Part shown: in pieces, positions 1 to 9,731 of the stretch | How the letters are laid out: each line of letters begins with the position of its first letter | How positions within the stretch are numbered: the stretch's first letter is position 1 | Assembly: GCF_907164915.1 (NCBI RefSeq) | Contig: NC_061862.1 | Location: forward strand, 136,267,520-136,331,519 | Direction: 5' to 3' | DNA length: 64,000 bases | Source: Impatiens glandulifera | Lineage: Eukaryota > Streptophyta > Magnoliopsida > Ericales > Balsaminaceae | Made by a program: the position numbers and the translations under genes | The notes under the pieces: model-generated | Seen by the model: only the letters and a program-made list of their open reading frames with translations | The model's database searches: none | Told to the model about the DNA's origin: nothing

Positions 1-2129
1 AACGATGAGGCAAACCTCACTAGCTTTTATGACGAGGAGCCAACATTAATGTTTGCTTAAGTAGTGATGAATTCTTTTCCCGAAGATGATGATGAAAACT
101 TCACTAGCTTCTATGATGAGGAGCCAGTATTAATGTTTGTTGAGGGAGACGAGAAGACAAACCTTGAAGAGTTCATGCAAGAAACGTCCAAGAAGGAACT
201 AGAGGTAGTGTTGTCCAATTAAGAGAAATTCATGGAGAAACTCCTCGCAAGTGGCGATGAGTTTAATCACATTGATGTGTGGTACCTTGACAATGGAGCA
301 AGCAACTATATGACGGGCTATCGAGAGAAGCTCAATGAGCTCGACGAGAAAATTACCAGAAATGTGGAGTTTGAAGACGGAAGCAAGACGCACAAGTTTC
401 CTAATCTAGCTTGCGGAAAATCTATGTGAGTAGAGATGCCGTATTCGAGGAGGAGAAGAAGTGGGAGTGGTGCAATGACAACAACAAGCTCACACAAAAT
501 TCTGTGGAATTCAGAATCCTATGAGATGTTTATGCGGAGGCACCACTAGTAGAGATGAATCTTGATGAATTGATGTTGCTCACCACCGACAACATATCAC
601 GAGGCGGTAGTCGAAGAGTCGTGAAATGAGGCCATGAACAAAGAGCTCGAGTCTATCAAGAAGAATAAGATATGGGAGCTCACCAACTTACCACTCAGTC
701 ACAAGACCATCGGGTTAAAGTGGGTTTTCAAGTTGAAAAGAGATAGTGAAGGCAACATGTCAAGCACAAAACGAGATTGGTAGCAAAAGGCTATGTGTAG
801 AAGCAAGACGATGATTTTGAGGAGAACATTGCACTGGTGGCAAAACTTGACACAATCAGGCTAATTATTGCCATCGCAGCTCACCGTGGATGGGAGATTC
901 ACCACTTGGATGTCAAATCAACATTTTTCAATGGTGACATCGAAGAAGAAGTCTATGTCACTCAACCTTAAAGCTTCATCATCAATAGTAAATAGAACAA
1001 GGTGTACAAGTTATACAAGGCTCTCTACGGACTACATCAAGCACCAAGTGCGTGGAACACTTGCCTCAACAAGAGAATGATGATTTTCGGTTTCATGAAG
1101 TGTTCTTAAGAGCAGGTTATGTACACAAGAAACCATGGAGAAGAAGTACTCATTGTTGGTGTATACATCGACGACTTGATCGTGATAGGATCAAGCATCA
1201 AGAGTGTTGATGAGTTCAAAAAAAGATGATGAAGGAGTTTGAGATGTGTGATCTCGGGCTACTCTCGTACTATTTTGGTATAGAGGTGGACCAGAAGAAA
1301 GATAGCATTAAGGTGAAGTAGGAAACTTATGTAGAGAAGGTGTTGAAACAGTTTGCAATAGAGGATTTCAACTCGAGCAAAGTTGCAGCTCGGAAAGAAT
1401 GTGGAAGGAATCTTAGTGGATTCGAAGGAGTATAGGAGTATCATCGGGTGTCTCAGGTACTTGATGCACACTCGACCCGATATCTCTTATGTAGTTGGAA
1501 TAGTGAGTCGATATAGGGAGAAGTCTACCACTCTACACCAACAGGAAGTAAAACACATTCTTCATTACGTGAAGAGAATGAAGAGCTATGGAATTCAATT
1601 AAGAAGAGGACGAGAAGTTGAAGAGCTCGTTAGTTTTACTGACAACAACCTAGCCGGTGACACAGACGATAGAAAAAGCACCGGAAGGATTGTGTTTTAT
1701 CTCAACGGAAATTTGATCATCTGGAAATCTCAAAAGCAACGAAATGTTGCTTTATCTTCATGTGAGACAGAGTTTATGGCAGCTACTACAGCATCGTGTC
1801 AAGGACTTTGGCTGAGAAACTTGTTGAGCAAGGTGCTCGGATGCGAGACGAGGAACCCTTTATGTCGACAACAAGTCTGCAATAGATTAATGAAGAATCC
1901 AGTGTTTCATGGACGTAGAAAACACATCGACACTCGGTTTCACTTCATTCGTGAATGCGTCGAGAACCGTCAGATCATTGTAGAGTTCATAGGCACTAGA
2001 GAACAGCGTGCAGACATTATCACTAAGGCACTTGCAAGAGTCAAATTTGTAGAGATGCGAGAGTTGTTCGGCATGAAGAATCTCGAACCAAATCAAGCTT
2101 ACGGGGGAGATTGTGAATTTAAGCATTGA
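1..2129 (+). pseudogene. Ty1/copia retrotransposon pol remnant, truncated by window start
   Basis: Reading through several stops and frameshifts gives pieces of a Ty1/copia polyprotein in the expected order. The protease region has the core WYLDNGASNYMTG near 279-317. The end of integrase follows (YVSRDAVFEEEKKWEW near 421-470). Reverse transcriptase starts near 640 (KKNKIWEL, then LKWVFKLKRD) and includes the VYIDDLIV catalytic box near 1160. RNase H runs open from 1383 to 2129. The protease joins almost directly to the last part of integrase, so most of integrase, including its zinc-binding and catalytic core, was deleted. The upstream gag is outside the window or lost. The element cannot be autonomous. 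Domain order is read directly; the copia lineage was not assigned. Confidence 0.9.
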
Positions 2130-2566
2130 TTGTCAAAAAAATTGAAAGTTGTAGGCCTTTATTTTCTTTTATACAATTAGGGTTTATTTAATTATTAATG
2201 GATTTAGGCCTGTATGTATAAGTAATTTATGGTTTTTAGGCTAATTACTTTTTTATAAGGGTTATTTGTAGAGGTTGATAATAAAAAACTTAAAATTCTT
2301 AAGACTTTTTCTTATTTAACAAATATTTATTCCAGAGTTTCATATCTTCATAGCTATTTTTGGAAGATCTAATAGTCAAAGCCAACAACTCGAGTTCTTT
2401 GGACGCTGGTCGTTCCTAGTAGTTGGAAATTTGTTGACCATGTTTAGGGCTTGTATGACCCTTCTGTCTTATTGACCTAGGCTTCTGGCAGTGTTGACCT
2501 CTAGGTTTGGGTGTCTTAATGCACCTAAGTCCATGTGGCGGTCTGATCCATGGGGACTGAGTGTCT
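2101..2566 (+). mobile_element. Polypurine tract and probable 3' LTR remnant of the copia element
   Basis: A purine-rich tract (ACGGGGGAGA, 2101-2110) stands just past the RNase H coding region and is followed by TTGTGAATTT. This is the usual copia polypurine-tract to LTR junction, so the 3' LTR probably starts at the TG at 2112. I could not define its right end, because the giant MULE inserted at 2567-2575 and the sequence is decayed. No gene is visible here. Confidence 0.5.
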
Positions 2567-2575
2567 GTCGTCTAC
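2567..2575. repeat. Left target-site duplication of the MULE
   Basis: GTCGTCTAC stands immediately left of the left TIR and is repeated identically at 26961-26969. Nine bases is the canonical MULE duplication length. Confidence 0.92.
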
Positions 2576-2857
2576 CAATTCAGATCTTCTGCTACCGATT
2601 GCTGTGTTCCCCTGTGGCGGACCAATCAGATTGCAGCATTATTAATTTAATAATAAATCAATCTGGGGAGGAGACGGAGCGAGGGAGAATCCGGAATCCG
2701 GGTTTCTGCCCGGGTTCACACCAGACGCCGTTAACGGCAGTGCCTGTTAACGCCAGGAAATAATATAATATTCATATAGCACCCAGATAAGATATCTTCG
2801 CTCAGGGCACCGTGTTAGAGGGAAGGGTGGGATGCGATGGGAGCGAAGATTTACACG
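2576..2857 (+). repeat. Left terminal inverted repeat of the MULE
   Basis: About 282 bp pair with the reverse complement of 26679-26960 with only scattered mismatches. The inner part contains the perfect palindrome GCCGTTAACGGC followed shortly by a second TGTTAACGCC, and then an AGATATCTTCGCT unit of the element-wide palindrome family. TIRs of MULEs carry transposase-binding sites; the duplicated GTTAACG blocks are plausible candidates, which is inference. Confidence 0.92.
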
Positions 2858-4262
2858 CCCGTTGCCATGACCCTCATGTAAACCCCCCATACCCACCCAT
2901 GAGAAGACCGCTTGCCGTTAATGAAAATACACTTACACGGCTATGTAAAGACCAAAATGACAGGGATTTTATATTTCAGTTTATTAAATATTAATTTAAT
3001 TTATTAAAAAACACATGCAGCGATATAATATTCGCTTCAATTAATTCATTCATTTTTTTTTCATTCAATTTTTTTGGCCTTCAGACACTCCGGAGCAAAG
3101 ATATATTTGCTTCAATTAATTTTAATAATAACCTCATGTAAACCCCCAATACCCACCCATGAGAAGACCGCTTGTCTTCCATGAAAATACAATTACACGT
3201 CTATGTAAAGACCAAATTGACATGGATTTTATATTTACGTTTATTAAATATTAATGTAATTTATTAAAAAACACATGCAGCGATATAATATTCGCTTCAA
3301 GTAATTCATTCATTTTTTTTCATTCAATTTTTTTGGCCTTCAGACCCTCGGGAGCGAAGATATATTTGCTTCAATTAATTTTAATACTTATATTTCAGTT
3401 TATTAAATATTAATTCATAATTTTTTTTATTAACTTTATTTAATTTTGTTATTTAATTTTTTTTGCCTGGAGACCCTCAGGAGCGAAGATATATTTTCTT
3501 CAATTAATTTTAATGAAAACATCATGTAAACCCCCCAACCCACACATGAGAAGACCGCCTGCCTGACATGGAAAGACACTTACCCGCCTATGTCAAGACC
3601 AAAATGACATGGATTTTATATTTCCGATTATTAATTATTTATTCAATTAATTGAAGATGACATGCATCAACCGAACAAATCTTCGCCTCAATTACTTGGC
3701 TATTTTATTTTTATTAATTTTATATTTCATTATTTTCGCCTGGAAACCCTCATGAGCGAAGATATATTTGCTTAAATTAATTTTAATGAAAACATCATGT
3801 AAAACCCCCATACCCACCCATGAGAAAACCGTTTGCCTACCATGGAAAGACACATACTCGTCTATGTAAAGACCAAAATAACATGGATTTTATATTTACG
3901 TTTATTAAATATTAATTCAATTAATTGAAGATGACATGCAGCAACCGAACAAATCTTCGCCTCAATTCATTGACTATTTCTTTTCTTATTTTTTTAATTT
4001 CCGTTTATTAATAAATGTTAATTCAATTAATTTAAAATGACATGAAGCGATATAATATTCGCTTCAATTAATTCATTCCTATTTTATTTTTTTTAATTTT
4101 AATTTTTTCGCTGGTAGAGAATATTTGTTCGCCTAGAACATGTTCCATGCAAAATGGATTGAATAGTCGCTTCTCGAGAGAACACTTCTTCGCCCCTGGT
4201 CCCTGTGTCATGTGACATAGAATGAATAGTCGCTTTTCGAAAGAAGACATGTTCGCCCAGGT
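2858..4262 (+). repeat. Left subterminal module array of the MULE
   Basis: Four degenerate head-to-tail copies of a roughly 250-300 bp unit begin near 2873, 3132, 3521 and 3797 (each starting CATGTAAA followed by a C run). Each unit joins a 75-bp block containing CCATGAGAAGACCGCTTG to AT-rich DNA with two imperfect palindromes such as GCGATATAATATTCGCTTC and GAGCGAAGATATATTTGCTTC. Inverted copies are at 25960-26678. No protein-coding gene is visible. It looks like regulatory or transposase-recognition DNA, by position only. Confidence 0.85.
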
Positions 4263-4266
4263 TACA

Positions 4267-4407
4267 TTAATATATATACCCCCTAATATGATTATTTTAT
4301 AATCATTTCTGCCCGATTCATCTCTCTCTCTTCCTGCCTCCTTTCACGGCGATTCGTAACCGGCTCCCCGTCGACCAAACCTGAATCCACATCTTCACGA
4401 CTCCACA
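4267..4407 (+). promoter_or_regulatory. Probable TATA box and 5' leader of the BRCT gene
   Basis: TATATATA at about 4270-4278 lies some 130 bp before the start codon. It is followed by a pyrimidine-rich leader (TCTCTCTCTTCCTGCC near 4321) typical of a plant 5' UTR. The transcription start is not known; the assignment rests on position and composition. Confidence 0.5.
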
Positions 4408-5576
4408 ATGGTACGTATTCCTGAATAGTAACTTTTCATATTTAGTATTATGGAACTACTAAACTAGATTCTGTTATGTGATGTTGTTGTCTCTTTAATC
4501 TTTAGGAAACCCTACTCTCAAAATGTCACCTTCAATGTAAATCAATGTTATTTAGGAAAAATTACCTAGTGTTAGGTTTTGGGATATTATTTCCATGAAA
4601 CCCTAGTACATACTAACAAAGACCGTTTTTTTTTTCATGCACGTGCAGGCAACCGCCTCAGTATCCGTCCCAAACTTTGGCAAAGACTGGATTTTATGCC
4701 CAAATCAATTAACAAGTGAAGAGATAGTACTCTTCGTGACATTTCTCCCTTTTTTTTCCATATTGTTTAAGTTTTCATCCTGTTTAACTGAAATATTTAT
4801 GATTGTTCTTAAACAGCACTTGATGCAACAATATGCTAACACATGTGGTGCCACGGTGACAATGAGGTGGCGAGACGATGTGACCCATGTCATAGCATCC
4901 ACCGATTCTAATGGTGGATGCGGTCGCACTATCAAAGTATTGAAGGGCATATTGAACGGGAGTTGGGTCCTTACCATTGATTGTGAGACTCTGTTATTCT
5001 TAACCCTTTACTGTTAACTCAATATTCATTTTCACATATATGAAACTAAAAACACCTATTGCTTTTATACAGGGGTAAAATCATCAATCAGATTTAACTG
5101 TTACGTGGACGAGGAACCATACGAGGTGCAGCGAGATAATCATGGGACTGTGGGCGGTCCAAGAGCTGGCAGAATGCGGTATTTGAACAATGTAAGTTTT
5201 GTCTTATTCCTACTCCTCCATATGATATTGTCCATGATTACTAATAATGTTTTGTATTTTCTTTCAGCTGCCGAAACTCTTTGACAGTTACACCTTCATA
5301 TTTGCAGGGGAATTCATCCCGGCTTACAAACTGGATCTTATGGGGTTTGTAATTGCTGGAGGAGGTACAACTAAAGAAATGGAGAATCCATTTGTCGAGC
5401 CTGAGGACGACAAAACTATAGTTGTATACGACAAGTCTCGGCACGATGTTAATGAACTTGTTTGGGTATTTGAGGCAGAGAATCCTTTGAAGACATATTT
5501 GGATGTGTTTGGTGTTCCTCACACAAGCTTGCTAGAATCCATTGCTGCTTGTGATTTGCAGCCTTTGTTTTTGTAA
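4408..5576 (+). CDS. Tandem BRCT-domain protein, BRCA1/BARD1-like, captured by the MULE
   Basis: Five exons give an unbroken 224-residue protein: 4408-4410 (ATG only), 4649-4726, 4817-4982, 5073-5191 and 5268-5576. All introns are GT-AG. The exon 3/4 junction rebuilds a split Trp codon (W83), which supports the model strongly. BRCT1 spans about residues 14-95 and contains THVIAS (50-55) followed by D57 and G60, and the core NGSWVLTIDW (74-83). A linker with EEPYEV and GPRAGR leads to BRCT2, which starts at PKLFDSYTF (124) and ends SIAACDLQPLFL. In plants this arrangement is that of the C terminus of BRCA1 or BARD1, which binds phosphopeptides in DNA-damage signalling. No RING or other N-terminal part is present. 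BRCT2 is shortened, and the Trp normally found before the final helix is Leu (HTSLLESI). Retained introns point to DNA-level capture. Expression is unknown. Confidence 0.85.
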
Positions 5577-6143
5577 TAGACATGTGTTGGTTGAATTTGT
5601 TACTGAATATTTGAATATTTTGCATTCTTGAAAATTCAATGTCATATTTGATTTCAGATTTATCTTTTTTGTTCTTCGAATTGTTTTTTTTTAAAACATC
5701 AGCCTTATATTTAACTAAATCTTGAAACATTAAGAAATAATGTGTAACTTGAAGTATAAATTTGATAAATAATTAATATTTTTTAAAACAACTGTCAAAA
5801 TAATATTTCTAAAACAATTGTCAAAATAATAATGTGAAGAAATCTTCGCTTACTGATTGATTGATTGATTTATTAATTTTAATTCATAATAATTTTTGTC
5901 ATTTAATTATTAAAATGAAATAATTTTTTTAACAAGTCACCTCACCGCCACCTAACACCTGCCACCTTTTCATTAAATGCTGCATGCAGCAAGCCATGCT
6001 GCTAAGCTAGACAAAGTTTGTACTCTTCTCTCTCTCACCTGTACGACCATTTCTTCGCCGGAGTTATACTACATTGTCTACCATCGACCTCTCCTTCGCC
6101 GGAGACTTCATTATAATATCAATCCATCTTCCTAAATTATAAA
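5577..6143 (+). promoter_or_regulatory. Spacer with 3' flank of BRCT gene and leader of transposase
   Basis: This stretch holds no gene. The first 360 bp are AT-rich and contain one short palindrome unit (GTGAAGAAATCTTCGCTTA near 5835). From about 6010 the DNA turns pyrimidine-rich (TTCTCTCTCTCACCTG, then two TCGCCGGAG copies), which looks like the transposase 5' UTR. I see no convincing TATA box. Confidence 0.4.
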
Positions 6144-8896
6144 ATGGTATGTTTTTGAATGTCATCTATACCTTCTTTACTTTTCGTCCCAACCTTTTCT
6201 ATGTTTTTTGAATACTCGACATGAAATGTTCTGTTCTGTTTGATTATCAGGAAGGAACACATATCAGCGAGAATGATATGGACGAGAATGATATTAATGA
6301 TTTAAGGTAACATTGTTTAACTTCTCCAATTTTTTTAGTGCACATGTAAGCGAAGATCTCTTCACTATTATATTTTTAGATAATATCTTATAAAGTGAAA
6401 CTATATTCGCCTAATATTACAATCTTCATAATGTTGAAGTGAAGCTTTCTTCGCTTATATTGTTTTCATTTTCCAATAATCTACAAGTTCTGGTTAGTTG
6501 AACCTTTATTTTCCACGTGTTCAAATTGAACAGCGAATCTGCTACTTGTCGTCGTCAATTGAATTTCGATGGAAACGGCCAACCTTTGGAGGACATCGAA
6601 GCCAACTTAATTCCACTTTTAGGTAGAGAATTTGAGAGTGAAGAAGAAGGCTACGTATTCTACTTAGCATACGCTAAACTAATAGGATTTGGTATAAGGC
6701 GCAGTTCAAAATATGTAGACAACGAGGGTAAAATACTGGATAGAGTTTTTTGTTGTAGTGCACAGGGTGAACGGGGAAAGGACAAACGTGATGTCTATGT
6801 GAAACGTAGACGTTCTGTGACTCGGTTCTGTTGTGAAGCGAAATTGAGAATAAAGAGGGCAGACAATGGAAAGTTCCAAGTGGTAAATTTTATTAGTGAT
6901 CATAGTCATCCTCTTGCAAGTCCAAAGAAAACTCACCTGTATAGATGCCATAGGAATATTTCTGCAGTTGCAGGCTTACATATCGAGATGGCCACTAACG
7001 TGGGAATTCCTCCTAAGTCATCACATGCTCTAATGTCTAAACAAATCGGTGGAAGGGAGAATCTAGGTTTTCTTCCTGAGGATTACAAAAATTACTTGCG
7101 CACGAAAAGAACCAGAGAGTGTAATTTTGGGGAAACAGGGGGTGTATTAGAGTATTTGCAGAAAAAACAATCCAATGATCCTGGTTTTTATAATGCTTTT
7201 CAACTTGATGCGGACGATTTGATAACGAATATTTTTTGGTGTGATTCCAACATGCGGTCCGATTATTCATACTTCGGAGACATGGTCAGTTTTGACACCA
7301 CATACAAGAAGAATAATGAAGGTCGTCCAGTTGCGCTTTTTGTAGGTGTCAATCATCACAAACAATCAATTATTTTTGGAGCAGCTTTATTATACGATGA
7401 AACTGCGATGACTTTTGATTGGTTGTTTGAGACTTTCACCAAAGCGATGCGTGGGAAAAAACCAAAAACCATCCTTACAGATCAAGACGCGGCCATGGCT
7501 AAGGCCTTGGCGTCTACATGGCCCGAAACAAATCATCGTCTCTGTATTTGGCACATATTTCAAAATGTAGCCATACATCTTAGCTCGGTGTTCCATAATT
7601 TCAGAGATTTTTCTAAGGATTTTTCTTCGTGTATATATGATTTTGAAGAAGAGATAGAGTTTGTTGAAGCTTGGAATCAAATGTTAACAAACTACGGGCT
7701 TGAAAACAACGACTGGTTGAAACGCATGTTTAGCATCAGGCGAAAGTGGGCATTAGTCTATGGACGACAAATGTTTTGTGCTGATATGACGACAACACAA
7801 AGAAGTGAGAGTATGAACAGTATGTTGAAAAGGTACTGCTCCTACAAACACAAGTTTTTAGAATTTTTCAAACACTTTGAAAGACTACTCGATGAAAGAA
7901 GATATGATGTGTTGAAGGCTGATTTCAAATCAATTACCAGCCAACCAAGTCTTAACTATCCAGTTTTGATCTTAAAGGATGCCTGCAAAGTTTACACCCC
8001 AGAGGTCTTTAAGTGCTTTGAACAACAATGGTTTATGTCGCATGATTGTGGTGTAGAAATGTTAGAGGATGTCGAAACACACAGAAAATACAAGGTAACA
8101 CCCCACACTAGGAGATGCTCTCATACAGTTACAGTTCATAAGAATGATGATAAGAATATCGAGTGTAGCTGTTGTAAATTTGAATTTGGAGGGATTTTGT
8201 GTGCTCACATCCTAAAGATTTTCACAACGATTGACGTGTTGAAGATTCCTCTGGCGTTGATATTGAAGAGGTGGACAAGAACCGCCAAAGATGGAATATT
8301 GGGAACTGACCCATCGTGGACAGTAGTAATGTTGATCCGAGTGAACTTCATAACATAAGATACAGAGATTTGTGTGGGTTGTCCATGCATTTATTTACCA
8401 AGGCAGCCGAAAGAGATGACACTTATAAGCATGTCAGGGAAATTATGCTTAGCCAGTGTACGTTTGTGGATAAAAAATTACAGGAGAGTATAAATATGCA
8501 AACTCCACCAACCGGTGTATCATGTTCTGCCGTGGGTGCCCCTGTTCAAGCGAAAGGAATCAAAACTAAGAAGCCAACAAAGTCTGGTAAGAGAAGGAAA
8601 GGTGGACTGGAGAAGAACTCAAGAAAAAGAAAATCAACAAGAATAACTAGTGAATCACATATTCCGGTATGAATTTGCTGACTTACCTTCTTTACTAATA
8701 ATTGTGTTATTAATATTCATATAATAACATACTTTTAAATAAATTTGATATTCCTTTCCAGCCATCAAATGCAATGCCAACGACAACTCCTCAGTTCTCA
8801 ACTCCTCAACAATGGGACAAAAGTTTCAGCATGGACGCCAATACTCCGTTCACTGTTCTTTTGTCATCTCAACTATCGAATTCCAGTTTCATGTGA
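6144..8896 (+). pseudogene. FAR1/MuDR-type MULE transposase, one frameshift
   Basis: Exons: 6144-6146 (ATG only), 6251-6306, 6534-8666 and 8762-8896. The exon 2/3 junction rebuilds a Ser codon, and the last exon ends NSSFM-stop in frame. Reading across one frameshift gives about 775 residues. An N-terminal FAR1-type DNA-binding domain (about 53-147) has the Cys pairs and the closing HSH. The MULE transposase core (about 250-370) has D in FDTTY (near 271), D in LTDQD (near 334) and C-x2-H in CIWHIF (near 356). A SWIM zinc finger follows (CSCC...CAH, about 563-580), then a Lys/Arg-rich tail. It would cut and rejoin the element at its TIRs in the nucleus. The frame shifts between about 8291 and 8318: the reading frame ends at 8358, and the downstream frame continues from 8316 with family-like sequence. 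This is either a single-base indel that truncates the tail after the SWIM finger, or a sequence error. Confidence 0.9.
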
Positions 8897-9731
8897 AATC
8901 TGATATGTATATAGTATTGTATGTATGTTGGATTTGAAACCAAGAATAAGGTCGAATGTATGCATGCGAAGTTTTATGAAATACCAAATGAATGACCACA
9001 CTAATTCATTTCTAAAAAATTAAAAACACCTAAATCAATCGAATATGTATTCGCCCCCAGTCAACTAATATTAAGTATCCTTTTAGTTACAAATTGAGAA
9101 AATGAAACATAAAACTGAGGCGAATATGTGTTCGCTTGAACCTCACCATGTATCTGGGGCGAATATTTATTCCCCTCATATTTCTTTGATGAAATTGATA
9201 TTTATGTTGAAACTGGTATTTACATGTCGGGGTAAGTGTAGTGACATGACAAGTCATCCCGCTTCTTATGGATGAGATGGGGGTTTTACATGAACAATAA
9301 TTTGAGGCGAATATGTATTCGCTTCATCGAAAATAAGTATTTGAGGCGAATATTTATTCTCTTCATATTTCTTTCATGAAATTCGAGGCTTCACATATAT
9401 ATTTTATGAAGAAAAGGTCTTTGAAGCGAATATTTATGCGGCTCATGTTTCTTTCACTTAATTTATTCATTTAACACATAATTGAACAAGTATTTGAAAA
9501 TCAAATTTCATAAAAAACAATCTGCATGTATACATGTTCATTATTGTCAAGATGTGAAGTAACATTTTTTGAGAATTGAAATTACACAACATATTCTTTA
9601 TTGTAACAATAAATCATTAAAATTATAGGATTAGTTTAATTACCCCATCTGTCTATGAGTACATTATTGTACTCATGTCAACTAAAATTCTTTGTAAAAT
9701 TTAATTCCACAATATGTATACAGTTCCTAAT
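8897..9731. repeat. Spacer with clustered GCGAA...TTCGC palindromes
   Basis: No gene lies between the convergent transposase and first ULP-like gene. At least six palindrome units are spread through 9040-9440, for example GAGGCGAATATGTATTCGCTT at 9303 and GGCGAATATTTATTC at 9345. One inverted copy of the 75-bp module lies at 9225-9295. The rest is AT-rich. Confidence 0.75.
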
